DNA from: Deltaproteobacteria bacterium
Lineage (GTDB): Bacteria; Desulfobacterota; Syntrophia; Syntrophales; Smithellaceae
Assembly: GCA_022710585.1 (NCBI GenBank)
Contig: JAKLGV010000014.1
Span: 18,373 to 82,372 of the forward strand
Direction: 5' to 3'
Length of the DNA: 64,000 nucleotides
Shown one piece after another: positions 16,046-24,354 of the stretch. The number at the start of each line of letters is the position of its first letter. The first letter of the stretch is position 1. The position numbers were made by a program, and so were the translations under genes. The notes below the pieces were generated by a model. It did not search any database and had not been told where the DNA came from. It saw only the letters and a program-made list of their open reading frames with translations.

Positions 16046-18166
16046 ATGAATTATTCCCAACGTGTTTTTTGCGGCAAACTTTCGCAGGAGGATGTCGGCC
16101 GGACCGTTCAGCTTTGCGGCTGGGTGGACGCCTACCGCGATCACGGCGGACTGCTTTTCATTCATCTGCGCGACCGCAGCGGCATTGTGCAGATTGTGTT
16201 CAGTCCGGATTTCACGCCTTCCGATGTTTGTCAGGCCGCAGCAACGCTGCGTCCCGAATACTGCATTACGGTAACGGGAGCGGTCAGAAAAAGAATGGAG
16301 GGCACGGAAAATCCCAACATTGAAACGGGGCAGCTCGAAGTTTTTGTCGATGGCATGACGATTCTGTCCGAATCCGATCCGCTGCCGTTTGTCATTACCG
16401 ACAAAGCGATGGTTGCCGGAGTGGAAAGCGCGGGCGGGGAAAACGTATCCGAAGATTTGCGCATGCAGTACCGCTATCTGGATATCCGCCGCCCGGCGAT
16501 GCAGAATAATTTGCTGCTGCGGCATCGTATTTTTCAGGGCGTGCGGCAGTTTCTGGATTCGCGGGGCTTTGTGGAGGTGGAAACGCCCGTCCTGACCGCG
16601 AGCACGCCGGAAGGGGCGCGCGATTATCTCGTGCCCAGTCGTGTCCATCCACAGAATTTTTACGCACTGCCCCAATCGCCGCAGCTCTTCAAACAACTGC
16701 TGATGATCGGCGGCCTGGAGCGCTACTTTCAGCTGGCGCGCTGTTTCCGCGATGAAGACCTGCGCCCCAACCGTCAGCCGGAATTCACACAGCTGGATAT
16801 CGAAGCGTCTTTTATCGACGAGGAATTTCTCTACGAACTGATTGAAGAGCTGACAGTAAAGATGTTTGCCGTCGGCGGGATTGAATTAAAACGTCCGTTT
16901 GCGCGCATGAGTTACACCGAAGCGATGGACACCACCGGTTCCGACCGTCCCGATCTGCGGTTCGGCCTGCGTTTTGTGGATGTGACGGACGCCTTCAAGA
17001 GCACCAATTATTCCATTTTCCGCCAGATCCTGCAGCGCGGCGGCTGCATCAAGGGCATCAACATCAAGGGCCAATCCGAAAAGCTCAGCAAAAATGTTTT
17101 ACAGAATGAATACGCGAAAGAAATCGCGCCGTCGTTCGGCGCCAAGGGCATGACGTGGATGCGCGCCGAAAACGGCAAACTGGAATCCAATATTGTGCAG
17201 TTTTTCAGTGAAGCGGAGCTGGACGAGTTGAAGCGTCGCTTCGATGTTCATGACGGCGATGTGTTAATCATGGTGGCCGATCCGTCCCACAGCATTGTTA
17301 CATCCGCTCTTGGGCAGTTGCGTCTGCATCTGGCCGACCGTCTGGGACTGATTCCGGAAAACAGTTTTTATCCGGTCTGGATTACGGAATTTCCGTTGTT
17401 TGAACCGACAGATGAAGGAGGGGTGACCTCCAGCCACCATCCCTTTACCGCACCGGACCGCACGGATTTCGATCCAAAAAATATCGAAGAGCTTTTATCC
17501 CTGAAATCGCGCGCCTATGACCTGGTCATGAACGGCGAAGAACTGGGCGGCGGCAGTATCCGTATTAATAATCGTGATGTGCAGCGTAAAATATTTGCCG
17601 CTCTTGGTTTGACGGAAGAAGATATGAAGGAAAAGTTCGGGTTCTTCCTGCGGGCGTTTGACTTCGGCGCGCCGCCGCACGGCGGACTGGCCCTGGGCAT
17701 GGACCGTACCGTTTCGATGATCCTGCGGACGGCTTCCATCCGCGAAGTGATCGCCTTCCCCAAAAACCGCAGCGCGGCCTGTCCATTAACCGGAGCGCCC
17801 TCTGCGGTCAAGCGTGAACAGCTCGCCGAACTGGGGCTTTTGAATCTGGGCGAAAAAGAAGTTTTACCGGGAACGGCTCAAAAGGAAAATTTGCTGGATC
17901 GCGTCTCCTGGGTATCGCGTCTGGGCATTGCCGAAGAGGAGCGTCCGGTGATGGAAACGATTCTCGAGCAGGCAGATAATCTGGCCGCACTGGTTCAAGA
18001 TCTGGCCGTTTCCGAAAAGCCGATTCGTTCCGTGGCCCCGGCAGCCAGCCGCACTCGTCCCGGAGCGAAGGCGCAAAGATCAACATTAGCCACAACGGGC
18101 CAACTGCTGAAAAGCGCGCCGGCAGTCAAAGGCAATTACTTTAAAGTCGCCAATATTATCGAGTAG
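16046..18166 (+). CDS. aspS: Aspartyl-tRNA synthetase fused to GatC
   Basis: A 706-aa protein. Residues 1-600 are a complete bacterial-type AspRS: OB-fold anticodon domain (QLCGWVDAYRDHGG), class II motif 2 (FRDEDLRPNRQPEFTQ), GAD insertion and motif 3 (HGGLALGMDR). Bacterial AspRS normally ends near 590 aa. Here residues about 610-706 match GatC, the small linker subunit of the GatCAB amidotransferase: RLGIAEEER...ILEQADNLAALV and the terminal LLKSAPAVKGNYFKVANIIE, against GatC's LARLxLxEEE and APxxxxGYFKVPRVIE. No separate gatC exists nearby, and gatA-like and gatB follow directly (14-bp gap). This suggests a tethered, probably non-discriminating AspRS channelling Asp-tRNA(Asn) to GatB. Confidence 0.93.
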   Translation: MNYSQRVFCGKLSQEDVGRTVQLCGWVDAYRDHGGLLFIHLRDRSGIVQIVFSPDFTPSDVCQAAATLRPEYCITVTGAVRKRMEGTENPNIETGQLEVFVDGMTILSESDPLPFVITDKAMVAGVESAGGENVSEDLRMQYRYLDIRRPAMQNNLLLRHRIFQGVRQFLDSRGFVEVETPVLTASTPEGARDYLVPSRVHPQNFYALPQSPQLFKQLLMIGGLERYFQLARCFRDEDLRPNRQPEFTQLDIEASFIDEEFLYELIEELTVKMFAVGGIELKRPFARMSYTEAMDTTGSDRPDLRFGLRFVDVTDAFKSTNYSIFRQILQRGGCIKGINIKGQSEKLSKNVLQNEYAKEIAPSFGAKGMTWMRAENGKLESNIVQFFSEAELDELKRRFDVHDGDVLIMVADPSHSIVTSALGQLRLHLADRLGLIPENSFYPVWITEFPLFEPTDEGGVTSSHHPFTAPDRTDFDPKNIEELLSLKSRAYDLVMNGEELGGGSIRINNRDVQRKIFAALGLTEEDMKEKFGFFLRAFDFGAPPHGGLALGMDRTVSMILRTASIREVIAFPKNRSAACPLTGAPSAVKREQLAELGLLNLGEKEVLPGTAQKENLLDRVSWVSRLGIAEEERPVMETILEQADNLAALVQDLAVSEKPIRSVAPAASRTRPGAKAQRSTLATTGQLLKSAPAVKGNYFKVANIIE
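17873..18163 (+). other. gatC: GatC domain encoded in the aspS 3' end
   Basis: The part of the aspS frame coding for the GatC-like domain (about residues 610-706). It includes a Ala/Arg/Pro-rich insertion (APAASRTRPGAKAQ) in place of the usual loop that precedes the C-terminal APxxxGYFKV strand. Confidence 0.8.
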
Positions 18167-18180
18167 AGGGAGACATCCTG

Positions 18181-19377
18181 ATGGATTCAATTTTTTTCTA
18201 TCGTAATTCTGAAAAATCAAACGACTCAGGCAAGGGTGCTTTGCAGAAACTGAAGGTGGCTGTTCAACCTAACATCTCTGTGAAAGGCTGGCCCACAGAA
18301 GCCGGATCCGCAGCGCTGGCGGATTTTAAAGCCCTGGAGGACGCGGTTGTTGCGGAAAGGCTTTCGGGACAGGGCGCAAATATCGTTGGTTCCGTCAAGA
18401 TGAGCGAATTCGGTTTCGGACTCAAAGGAAGTCAAGCCGGATGCGCACTGGCCGAAAAATCCGCTGACGCCGAATTGATGCTGGACGTGGCAGGAGAAGC
18501 CCGTCTGGCCGCAGCGCGCGCGGGTGTGTACGGTTTTAAGCCCAGCTACGGTCTGATTTCGCGCATCGGCCTTGTCGGTCTGATTCCATCCATGGAAACC
18601 TGCGGCATTCTGGCTCATAATATAAAATCCATTCGGGATATTCTTCAAACGATAGCCGGGCATGATGAACGGGATTTTTCACTTCCCGACGAAAAGATGC
18701 CTGATTTTTCATCGCAAAAAATTGATCCGAAGAAAACGACACTCGGCATTATTGAAGAAGTTTTAAAAGACCTGCCTTCCGGCAAGCGCAAAGTATTGGA
18801 AAAGGAACTTGAAGACCTGAAAAAAGCAGGGTTTGTCATCAAGGAGTTGTCTTTCCCTGATTATTCTCAGTTTATGCTGATCCATCAAATTGTCGGGTCG
18901 GTCGAGGCTTCGTCGTGCACGGGACGTTATGATTCGGTGCGCTATGGTCGTCGTGCTCCGGGCGCCAAAAACTGGAACGAGATGTATCTTCAATCGCGCG
19001 GCGCGGCTTTCGGAACGCTTTTAAAGAGCTATCTGTTTCAGGGAGCGTTTTTCCAGTTTGAACGGTACAACGCCTATGAAGATGCCTGTCGTCTTCGCGC
19101 GCAGCTCGTATCCGAAATGCAGAAACTTTCAGCGAAGGCGGACTTTCTGGTTTTCCCAACACATAATCCTGCCGCATCCGGAACGGTTGATTCGCTTGCT
19201 GATCTGTATGAACAATTTGTTTATACCGCGTTTGCCAATGTTACCGGTCAGCCCGCACTGCATATTCCTTCCACGGTCGACGCAGGATTTCAGATTGCTG
19301 CAAAAAGGCTTGATGACGGGCGTTTGCTTGATTTGGGCGACTATCTGCTGAGCCATCGTCACGGAGGTAAATCATAA
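18181..19377 (+). CDS. Degenerate GatA-like amidase subunit lacking catalytic Lys and Ser
   Basis: A 398-aa homologue of GatA (usual length about 485). Body motifs are clear: GVYGFKPSYGLISRIGLVG, TIAGHDERD, EASSCTGRYDSVRYG. The active site is not. The catalytic Lys of IKDNI aligns with Q29 (VQPNI). The nucleophile of DTGGSIRQPA aligns with E106 (DVAGEARLAA). The glycine-rich GGSSGGS loop has become KGSQAGC, with only S84 possibly matching the cis-Ser, and about 20 residues before it are gone. The first 50 or so residues of normal GatA are missing, and the Asp in the YANDLL region that helps bind Gln is also lost. The frame is intact, AGGGAGA precedes the ATG, and the stop overlaps the gatB start by 1 nt. 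It is thus under some constraint as a pseudoenzyme or scaffold. Glutaminase activity is not expected. Confidence 0.85.
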   Translation: MDSIFFYRNSEKSNDSGKGALQKLKVAVQPNISVKGWPTEAGSAALADFKALEDAVVAERLSGQGANIVGSVKMSEFGFGLKGSQAGCALAEKSADAELMLDVAGEARLAAARAGVYGFKPSYGLISRIGLVGLIPSMETCGILAHNIKSIRDILQTIAGHDERDFSLPDEKMPDFSSQKIDPKKTTLGIIEEVLKDLPSGKRKVLEKELEDLKKAGFVIKELSFPDYSQFMLIHQIVGSVEASSCTGRYDSVRYGRRAPGAKNWNEMYLQSRGAAFGTLLKSYLFQGAFFQFERYNAYEDACRLRAQLVSEMQKLSAKADFLVFPTHNPAASGTVDSLADLYEQFVYTAFANVTGQPALHIPSTVDAGFQIAAKRLDDGRLLDLGDYLLSHRHGGKS

Positions 19378-20804
19378 TGGAATTTGAAGCGGTCATTGGA
19401 TTGGAAATTCATGTCGAGCTCAACAGCGCGACCAAATTATTCTGTGATTGTCCCAACAATCCCGGCGATGAACCCAACATCAACACCTGTCCCGTCTGTC
19501 TCTGGTTTCCGGGTGAAGTTCCCCGTTTGAGCCGGGCAGCGCTGGAAAAGGCGGCGCTTTTATGTCTGGGTTTCAACGCTGAACTGCAACCGCGAAGCGC
19601 GTTTGATCAGAAGGTGTATTATTATCCTGATCTGCCCAAGGGCTATCAGCTTTCCCAGGCGCATCTGCCTCTGTCGCGGGGCGGATGGATTGACATCGCC
19701 GATGAAGACGGGACACCGAAAAGACTGCGCATCCATCATATTCACATGGAGGAGGATGTTGCCAAGCTCGTGCATGAAATGGAAGGCCGCCTCCCGATCA
19801 GCCTGGTGGATTTCAACCGGGCGGGAGCGCCGCTGGTCGAAATCGTCACCGAGCCTGATTTCCGCTCGCCGCATCACGCGATGGAGTTTCTCAAGGCGCT
19901 ACGCACCCAGGTGCGCTATGTCGGCTCGTCCGAATGCAGTATGGAAAACGGGACGATGCGCGTTGACGCCAACATCTCCATTCGTCCGAAGGGCACGAAT
20001 CAAATGAACACCAAAGTAGAAGTCAAAAACATGAATTCCATCCGGCATGTAGGCGACGCCATCGCGCACGAAATCACCCGCCAGAGCATGGCGGTCACGG
20101 CAGGAGAGTCTGTTGTGTTACACACGCGTTTATGGGATCCGGATAAAAAAGTCACGCTGCCGATGCGGGCCAAATTTGAGGGACCGTGTGTCCCCGATCC
20201 AATGGTTCCGGAAATTATTTTAACAAAACAGGAAATAGAAGATTTGCGGGCGCGGCTTCCGGAAATGCCGGCGGTACGGGCCGAAAGATTTGTTCAGCAA
20301 TACGGATTTTCTGCCGAAGAAGCGATCTATTTAAGTTCCGATCCGGAAGTTGCGGCTTATTTTGAGGCAGTCATTAAAGATGGTGTGGCGCCGCGTACGG
20401 CCATGCACTGGCTGACCACACAACTCATTCCCGCGGTGAAAGACCGCAGTCAGGAACTTGCTCAAATAAAAGTAACCCCCGCGCGGTTTGCTGCCCTGTT
20501 GAAAATGCTGTCAAACGATGAAATTAACGCCAACGCGGCTCGCGAAGTACTTGCGCAGCTTTTCGACAGCGATGAACCACCGGAAGCCATTGTCAGCGCC
20601 AAAGGCTTCAAGCAGGTTTCCGATCGCGGCGCGCTGGATGAAATGATCGACAAGGTTTTGGGCGAACAGGCGGCAGCCGTGGCTGATTTTAAGAGCGGTC
20701 AGGGCAAGGCGATGGGCTTCCTGATCGGACAGGTAATGCAGGCCTCCGGCGGCAAAGCTAATCCGAAAATTATCCGCGAATTGCTGGCCAAGAAGCTTGT
20801 GTAA
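19377..20804 (+). CDS. gatB: Aspartyl/glutamyl-tRNA amidotransferase subunit B
   Basis: A 475-aa full-length GatB. VIGLEIHVELN, a zinc site formed by C23/C25 and CPVC, the YYYPDLPKGYQLSQ signature, HMEEDVAKL and SLVDFNRAGAPLVEIVTEPD are present. The C-terminal helical/YqeY-like tail that contacts tRNA ends in NPKIIRELLAKK. GatB phosphorylates the tRNA-bound Asp/Glu and amidates it with ammonia normally delivered from GatA. Here its partner GatA is catalytically degenerate, so it must use free ammonia, another GatA, or be vestigial. Translationally coupled to the gatA-like gene (TAATG). The stop codon lies in the left end of a MITE-like repeat. Confidence 0.95.
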   Translation: MEFEAVIGLEIHVELNSATKLFCDCPNNPGDEPNINTCPVCLWFPGEVPRLSRAALEKAALLCLGFNAELQPRSAFDQKVYYYPDLPKGYQLSQAHLPLSRGGWIDIADEDGTPKRLRIHHIHMEEDVAKLVHEMEGRLPISLVDFNRAGAPLVEIVTEPDFRSPHHAMEFLKALRTQVRYVGSSECSMENGTMRVDANISIRPKGTNQMNTKVEVKNMNSIRHVGDAIAHEITRQSMAVTAGESVVLHTRLWDPDKKVTLPMRAKFEGPCVPDPMVPEIILTKQEIEDLRARLPEMPAVRAERFVQQYGFSAEEAIYLSSDPEVAAYFEAVIKDGVAPRTAMHWLTTQLIPAVKDRSQELAQIKVTPARFAALLKMLSNDEINANAAREVLAQLFDSDEPPEAIVSAKGFKQVSDRGALDEMIDKVLGEQAAAVADFKSGQGKAMGFLIGQVMQASGGKANPKIIRELLAKKLV

Positions 20805-20939
20805 TATTACATAAATGCCTTGACAGTATGTCATTTCGAGAAATCTTAATCATCATAAAAGCATATAAGATCTCTCCCCAGCAGAGCTGGACTATAGCCG
20901 TTGGTCGATATGACAAGGTTTCATTGTAACACTACACTA
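20797..20939. mobile_element. MITE-like repeat, copy 1
   Basis: About 143 bp, non-coding, ending in TGTAACACTACACTA, which is the imperfect reverse complement (12/15) of its left end TTGTGTAATATTACA. The interior matches the element at 25128-25257 almost throughout (ACAGTATGTCATTTCG, GAAATCTTAAT, GTTGGTCGATATGACAAGG). The left end overlaps the last codons and stop of gatB. Confidence 0.75.
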
Positions 20940-20968
20940 GAGAAGTAAAAAACGATTAACAAAAATAA

Positions 20969-21009
20969 AGGCTCAATGAAGGGAAACTCCTTCAGAGAGC
21001 CTTTTTCTT
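20969..21009. terminator. Bidirectional intrinsic terminator between gatB and purC
   Basis: AGGCTC (20969-20974) pairs with GAGCCT (20997-21002), with an inner TGAAGG/CCTTCA stem. T-runs on both sides serve the convergent gatB and purC transcripts. Confidence 0.85.
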
Positions 21010-21040
21010 TTGCCTGGGATTATTTCAGACTGTCTGGCTT

Positions 21041-21874
21041 TTATACAAAGGCGTGAATAAGCTCCGCCGCGACAACCTGATTTTTGTTTTTGATCGTTCT
21101 TTTCCCGTCCGTAACATTCGTGACGGTGCATTTGTTGAACACCGTGCAGTTTCCGGACTTGTCCGGTTTGAAACCGCGGCAGACGCGCAGCACATCAGGC
21201 GATATTTCATCGATCAGCACGATTTTCCCGTCGCCGTATTTCAGCCGTCCCAGTTCAAACTTGCCGTCAATGACGTGAAGCTTTTTGGATGTGAACTCCT
21301 GTGAGACAATCCCGGCGATTTTTTTCACCAGCTTCACGCTGTCGGCGATTTCTTTTTTCGTCAACGCACCGGTTTCCTCAAGCGCTTCCATGGTAATCAG
21401 AATATCGCTGTCGCCTTTGGTCCAGGCCTCGACAACCTTGTGAAGATTTACGCACGGTTTTACAAACGGATACCGCCGCCAGAAACTTCCGGTCGCGTTA
21501 TTGCGCCAGGTGAATTCCAGATTCGTCAGGGGAGCGGATCCGGCAAATTGCGGCGCGGCTTCCTTCATGCTCAGCGGGATGGCCGGTTCCACGATCATTT
21601 CGTTGTCGCTGATGGTGTCAATGTAATGGGTGGCAACGCCCTTTGCCTTCAGCAGTTTGAAAAAATAGGTAGCGAAACGGCAAGCAATGGCGCCTTTTCC
21701 GGGAATTTCACCGACCACCACGTCATAGCCCGGATCGAAAACAACCCTGCCTTTCTCGAGGTAGCCGGTGCCTCTATCCGTAAAAACAAACCGGTACTTT
21801 CCCTTGTATTTCCCGCTGGTAATTTTGTAAACGTCTTTGGATTTGCCGCGATAAACCAGATCTTTCTCCGTCAT
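21041..21874 (-). CDS. purC: Phosphoribosylaminoimidazole-succinocarboxamide synthase
   Basis: A 277-aa SAICAR synthetase, step 7 of de novo purine synthesis (CAIR + Asp + ATP). Seen: YRGKSKDVYK (ATP loop), PGKGAIACRFATYFFKLL, the IDTISDNEMIVEP region, NATGSFWRRYPF (the usual R-x-xAGS-x-x-R segment) and the metal/substrate segment VLIDEISPDVLRV. Slightly longer than the compact 235-aa bacterial form and divergent in the VRN-to-WRN motif. No other pur genes adjoin it; it shares a terminator with convergent gatB. Confidence 0.85.
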   Translation of the reverse strand: MTEKDLVYRGKSKDVYKITSGKYKGKYRFVFTDRGTGYLEKGRVVFDPGYDVVVGEIPGKGAIACRFATYFFKLLKAKGVATHYIDTISDNEMIVEPAIPLSMKEAAPQFAGSAPLTNLEFTWRNNATGSFWRRYPFVKPCVNLHKVVEAWTKGDSDILITMEALEETGALTKKEIADSVKLVKKIAGIVSQEFTSKKLHVIDGKFELGRLKYGDGKIVLIDEISPDVLRVCRGFKPDKSGNCTVFNKCTVTNVTDGKRTIKNKNQVVAAELIHAFV

Positions 21875-22256
21875 TTTTGTTTTCTCCTGAAAATATTTTG
21901 GAAATCATCTAAAAGGCGATTGCCTTCCTGTGTCACGATGAAGAGAGCGATACAATAATTTTTTTCTGAAATCCAGAAAAAGTTATATTCCAATATTTCG
22001 TTGACGCTTTTCTATCCACACTTCGTCATCTCCGCAAAATCGATTGGATGCTCCCGTCCGGACAGCATGGAAAAGGAGCCTGTTAGCAGCGTTTTTTTGA
22101 TTTTCAAATTTTCATTTAATGATACAATATTTTCAAAAGCATCAAGGCCGACAAAAAGATCCTATCGATTTTTGAGACAAGGACCATTTGTTCTGGCCGA
22201 TTATCGTTATAAAAGTCAATGCATTGTTATCCAGAAGGGAAGGAGGAACAAAGTCA
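21875..22256. other. Intergenic region between divergent purC and DUF3795 genes
   Basis: No gene seen. A small hairpin TTTTTCTG-N5-CAGAAAAA lies at 21961-21981. No convincing promoter consensus or riboswitch core was recognised by eye. Confidence 0.5.
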
Positions 22257-22778
22257 ATGGAAGGTTGGACGGAAGAAGAAATAAGAGATAAAAGTCTGAT
22301 GGCGCCCTGCGGTCTTTATTGCGGCGCTTGCGGCGTCTATATTGCGACAAGGGACAAAAATAGAAAATTCATGACAGTTATGGGCAATCTATACGGGACG
22401 AAGGTGGAAGACACGCAATGTTATGGCTGCATGCAGTCCGATCCGCCGAAAAAGCTCTACGGCTATTGCGCCGCGTGTGCGATCAGAAACTGCGTTCGTG
22501 AAAAGAAATATTACTCATGTCATCAGTGTGACCAGTGGCCTTGCAGCATGATAGAAAATTTCGGTCTGGCAACGGGATTGCGGGTCATGAAAAGAACCAT
22601 TCCGCTGTGGCGGGCCAGGGTGGCCGAACTGGGGGATGAGAAAGGAAGTGTGGAATGGGCCAGAGCGGAGTTGGAACGCTATCATTGCCCGGTCTGCGGA
22701 AAGCCGCTCTTTAGAGGGGCCAGGCGTTGCCGTGCCTGTAAAACGGACGTTGCGGAATTCCTTGACGGAAAACTATAA
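22257..22778 (+). CDS. DUF3795-type cysteine-rich protein
   Basis: A 173-aa protein opening with LMAPCGLYCGACGVYIA, the CGLxCxxC hallmark of DUF3795. It carries about 16 cysteines in pairs (CYGC, CAAC, CHQC, CPVC, CRAC) that probably bind zinc or Fe-S; the last two CxxC pairs form a zinc ribbon. ATG 22257 has a GGAGG site 10 bases upstream; the longer frame from 22188 is unlikely. Function unknown; common in anaerobes. Confidence 0.75.
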   Translation: MEGWTEEEIRDKSLMAPCGLYCGACGVYIATRDKNRKFMTVMGNLYGTKVEDTQCYGCMQSDPPKKLYGYCAACAIRNCVREKKYYSCHQCDQWPCSMIENFGLATGLRVMKRTIPLWRARVAELGDEKGSVEWARAELERYHCPVCGKPLFRGARRCRACKTDVAEFLDGKL

Positions 22779-22791
22779 AACAGTTTTCCGT
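22765..22791. terminator. Hairpin at the 3' end of the DUF3795 gene
   Basis: ACGGAAAACT (22765-22774) pairs perfectly with AGTTTTCCGT (22782-22791). The stem starts inside the last codons. No long U-run. Confidence 0.5.
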
Positions 22792-22833
22792 TCCTAAGAA
22801 AACGAAGGACTGTGTCCGATGAATAATACCCGA

Positions 22834-23400
22834 TCAGGAATCCTTCAGTTCATACTTGAAATAAAGATGATCATCCCCACCAGTCAGACTCTTGATCATG
22901 GTTGCTGCAGATTTCTTTCCGAACACTTTGATGGCCTGTTTGAAATAACCCATCAGTAATTTTTCGAAGTAAACGTGTTTTATGGGAAATCCGGTAACTT
23001 TGACATAAACGACGTTGTTTTCCAACCGTGCAACAGCCGAACCCCCATCATAATAGGTTGTCCAGAGTTTCGGCAGAACCGTTTCGACGAACAGCTTTAA
23101 ATCTTTTGTGAGCAGAAATGAATGGTAGGGGCCTCCCGGCGACAGAGCGTATTTGGCACCCACCATACCAAACATCACATATGATGCATTTTTATCACCA
23201 TTAAAGCACGCATCAATCAGTTCATCAAAAAAAACGATAATTTTATCCAAGGGAACAAGGGTAATGGACATGATAATATTGTCTTTGAAATATTTGTCCT
23301 TTGCCGCCAGTTTGGCCATAAATTCATTCCAGCGTTGCTCGCCGAAAGCTTCAAGGACAGTCGCTTTTGTGGTCGTGTAAACGGTACCTTTCACATTCAT
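22834..23400 (-). CDS. DUF2378/TIGR02265-like protein (paralogue 2)
   Basis: A 188-aa protein clearly homologous over its length to the one at 6325-6888: same MNxKG start, GAKYAL-PGGPYHS core, YYDGG, RLENNVVYVKVTGFPIKH, GYFKQAIKVFGKKSA and YFKYELKDS. Possible HNOB/V4R-related ligand-binding fold. GGAGGG precedes the ATG. Convergent with the DUF3795 gene. Two copies 16 kb apart in unrelated contexts suggest an expanded sensory or accessory family. Confidence 0.65.
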   Translation of the reverse strand: MNVKGTVYTTTKATVLEAFGEQRWNEFMAKLAAKDKYFKDNIIMSITLVPLDKIIVFFDELIDACFNGDKNASYVMFGMVGAKYALSPGGPYHSFLLTKDLKLFVETVLPKLWTTYYDGGSAVARLENNVVYVKVTGFPIKHVYFEKLLMGYFKQAIKVFGKKSAATMIKSLTGGDDHLYFKYELKDS

Positions 23401-23594
23401 TTTAATCCCTCCTGTTGGAACAGGTGAAGGTGATATTTAACATACCAACAGGTATCCATCTGTTCAAGAATTTTATAGCACATATAAAATTGCCGTGCAA
23501 TCAAGTCTGGCTGTCATGGAAAAGGAGCCTTGACAGACGAACTGTCGGATGTTTATATGGTGCCGCAAAAAATAATAGAGCCTCAAAACCATAA

Positions 23595-24305
23595 ATGAAT
23601 TTCTCTATGTGGACATCCAAAGACATTAAATACTTCTTCTTGAATACCGTCCTTTCATCCTTAATATTTCTCGTGCTCAATCTCTATACCAGGACACTCC
23701 GGGTTCAATTTGAAGGAACAGAGCGCATCCAGAAGCATCTGGACCAGGGGGGAAGGATCATCATCGCCAGTTGGCATCAGCGGTTTTTCGGCGGCTTTTT
23801 TCTGCCCGAAATTTTCAAATGGTCTCCCTGCATTATGATCAGCCAAAGCCGCGACGGGGAATTCATTTCCAGGGTTGTCCGCCACATCGGCTGGATTCCC
23901 GTCCGCGGATCCAGCAGCCGTGGTGGTAAAGAAGCCCTACGTGTGATGGTCAACGGCGTCAACGAAAACCGTATCGGCGGCCATATCGTGGACGGACCGA
24001 CCGGCCCTCCCCGGATCATCAAACCGGGGCTTTTGGCGCTGGCCATGAACGCCGAAGCGTTTATTTCTCCGGGCATCGTCTCTTATGAAAACGCCTGGAT
24101 TTTCAACAGCTGGGATCATTTTATGGTGCCCAAACCCTTCAGCAGAGTTCTTTTTCGATTTGGCGCGATATCTTCTGTGCCGAAAACAATAAACGACGGA
24201 GAGTTTGAGACATTACGCCGGCAACTGGAAAATCAAATGATAAAAGAATATGAGGATGCCGACAATTTTTGGACTGCAAAAAAATCCAGCCTCAACCGGT
24301 CATAG
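23595..24305 (+). CDS. DUF374 lysophospholipid acyltransferase-like protein
   Basis: A 236-aa membrane-associated acyltransferase-like protein. N-terminal hydrophobic helix (FFLNTVLSSLIFLVLNLY), then SWHQRFFGG at the place of the acyltransferase His motif, SQSRDGEFIS, RGSSSRGGKEAL and VDGPTGPPRIIKPG, the DUF374 signature. Family members act on lipid A or phospholipid precursors. Monocistronic. With the fusion acyltransferase at 30934-33144 and the GpsA-like gene, it adds to the lipid genes in this stretch. Confidence 0.8.
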   Translation: MNFSMWTSKDIKYFFLNTVLSSLIFLVLNLYTRTLRVQFEGTERIQKHLDQGGRIIIASWHQRFFGGFFLPEIFKWSPCIMISQSRDGEFISRVVRHIGWIPVRGSSSRGGKEALRVMVNGVNENRIGGHIVDGPTGPPRIIKPGLLALAMNAEAFISPGIVSYENAWIFNSWDHFMVPKPFSRVLFRFGAISSVPKTINDGEFETLRRQLENQMIKEYEDADNFWTAKKSSLNRS

Positions 24306-24354
24306 CCGTAAAGAAAAATTTCTGTTGAAAATTTCAGGGGGCAAAGAGAAGTAT

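Noticed and set aside
15860..16696. 278-aa antisense frame over the start of aspS
   Set aside because: Overlaps both the flavoprotein end and AspRS; sequence is shadow-like.
18181..19377. gatA-like gene as a plain frameshifted pseudogene
   Set aside because: The frame is uninterrupted, has a ribosome site and overlaps gatB by 1 nt; only the active site is degenerate.
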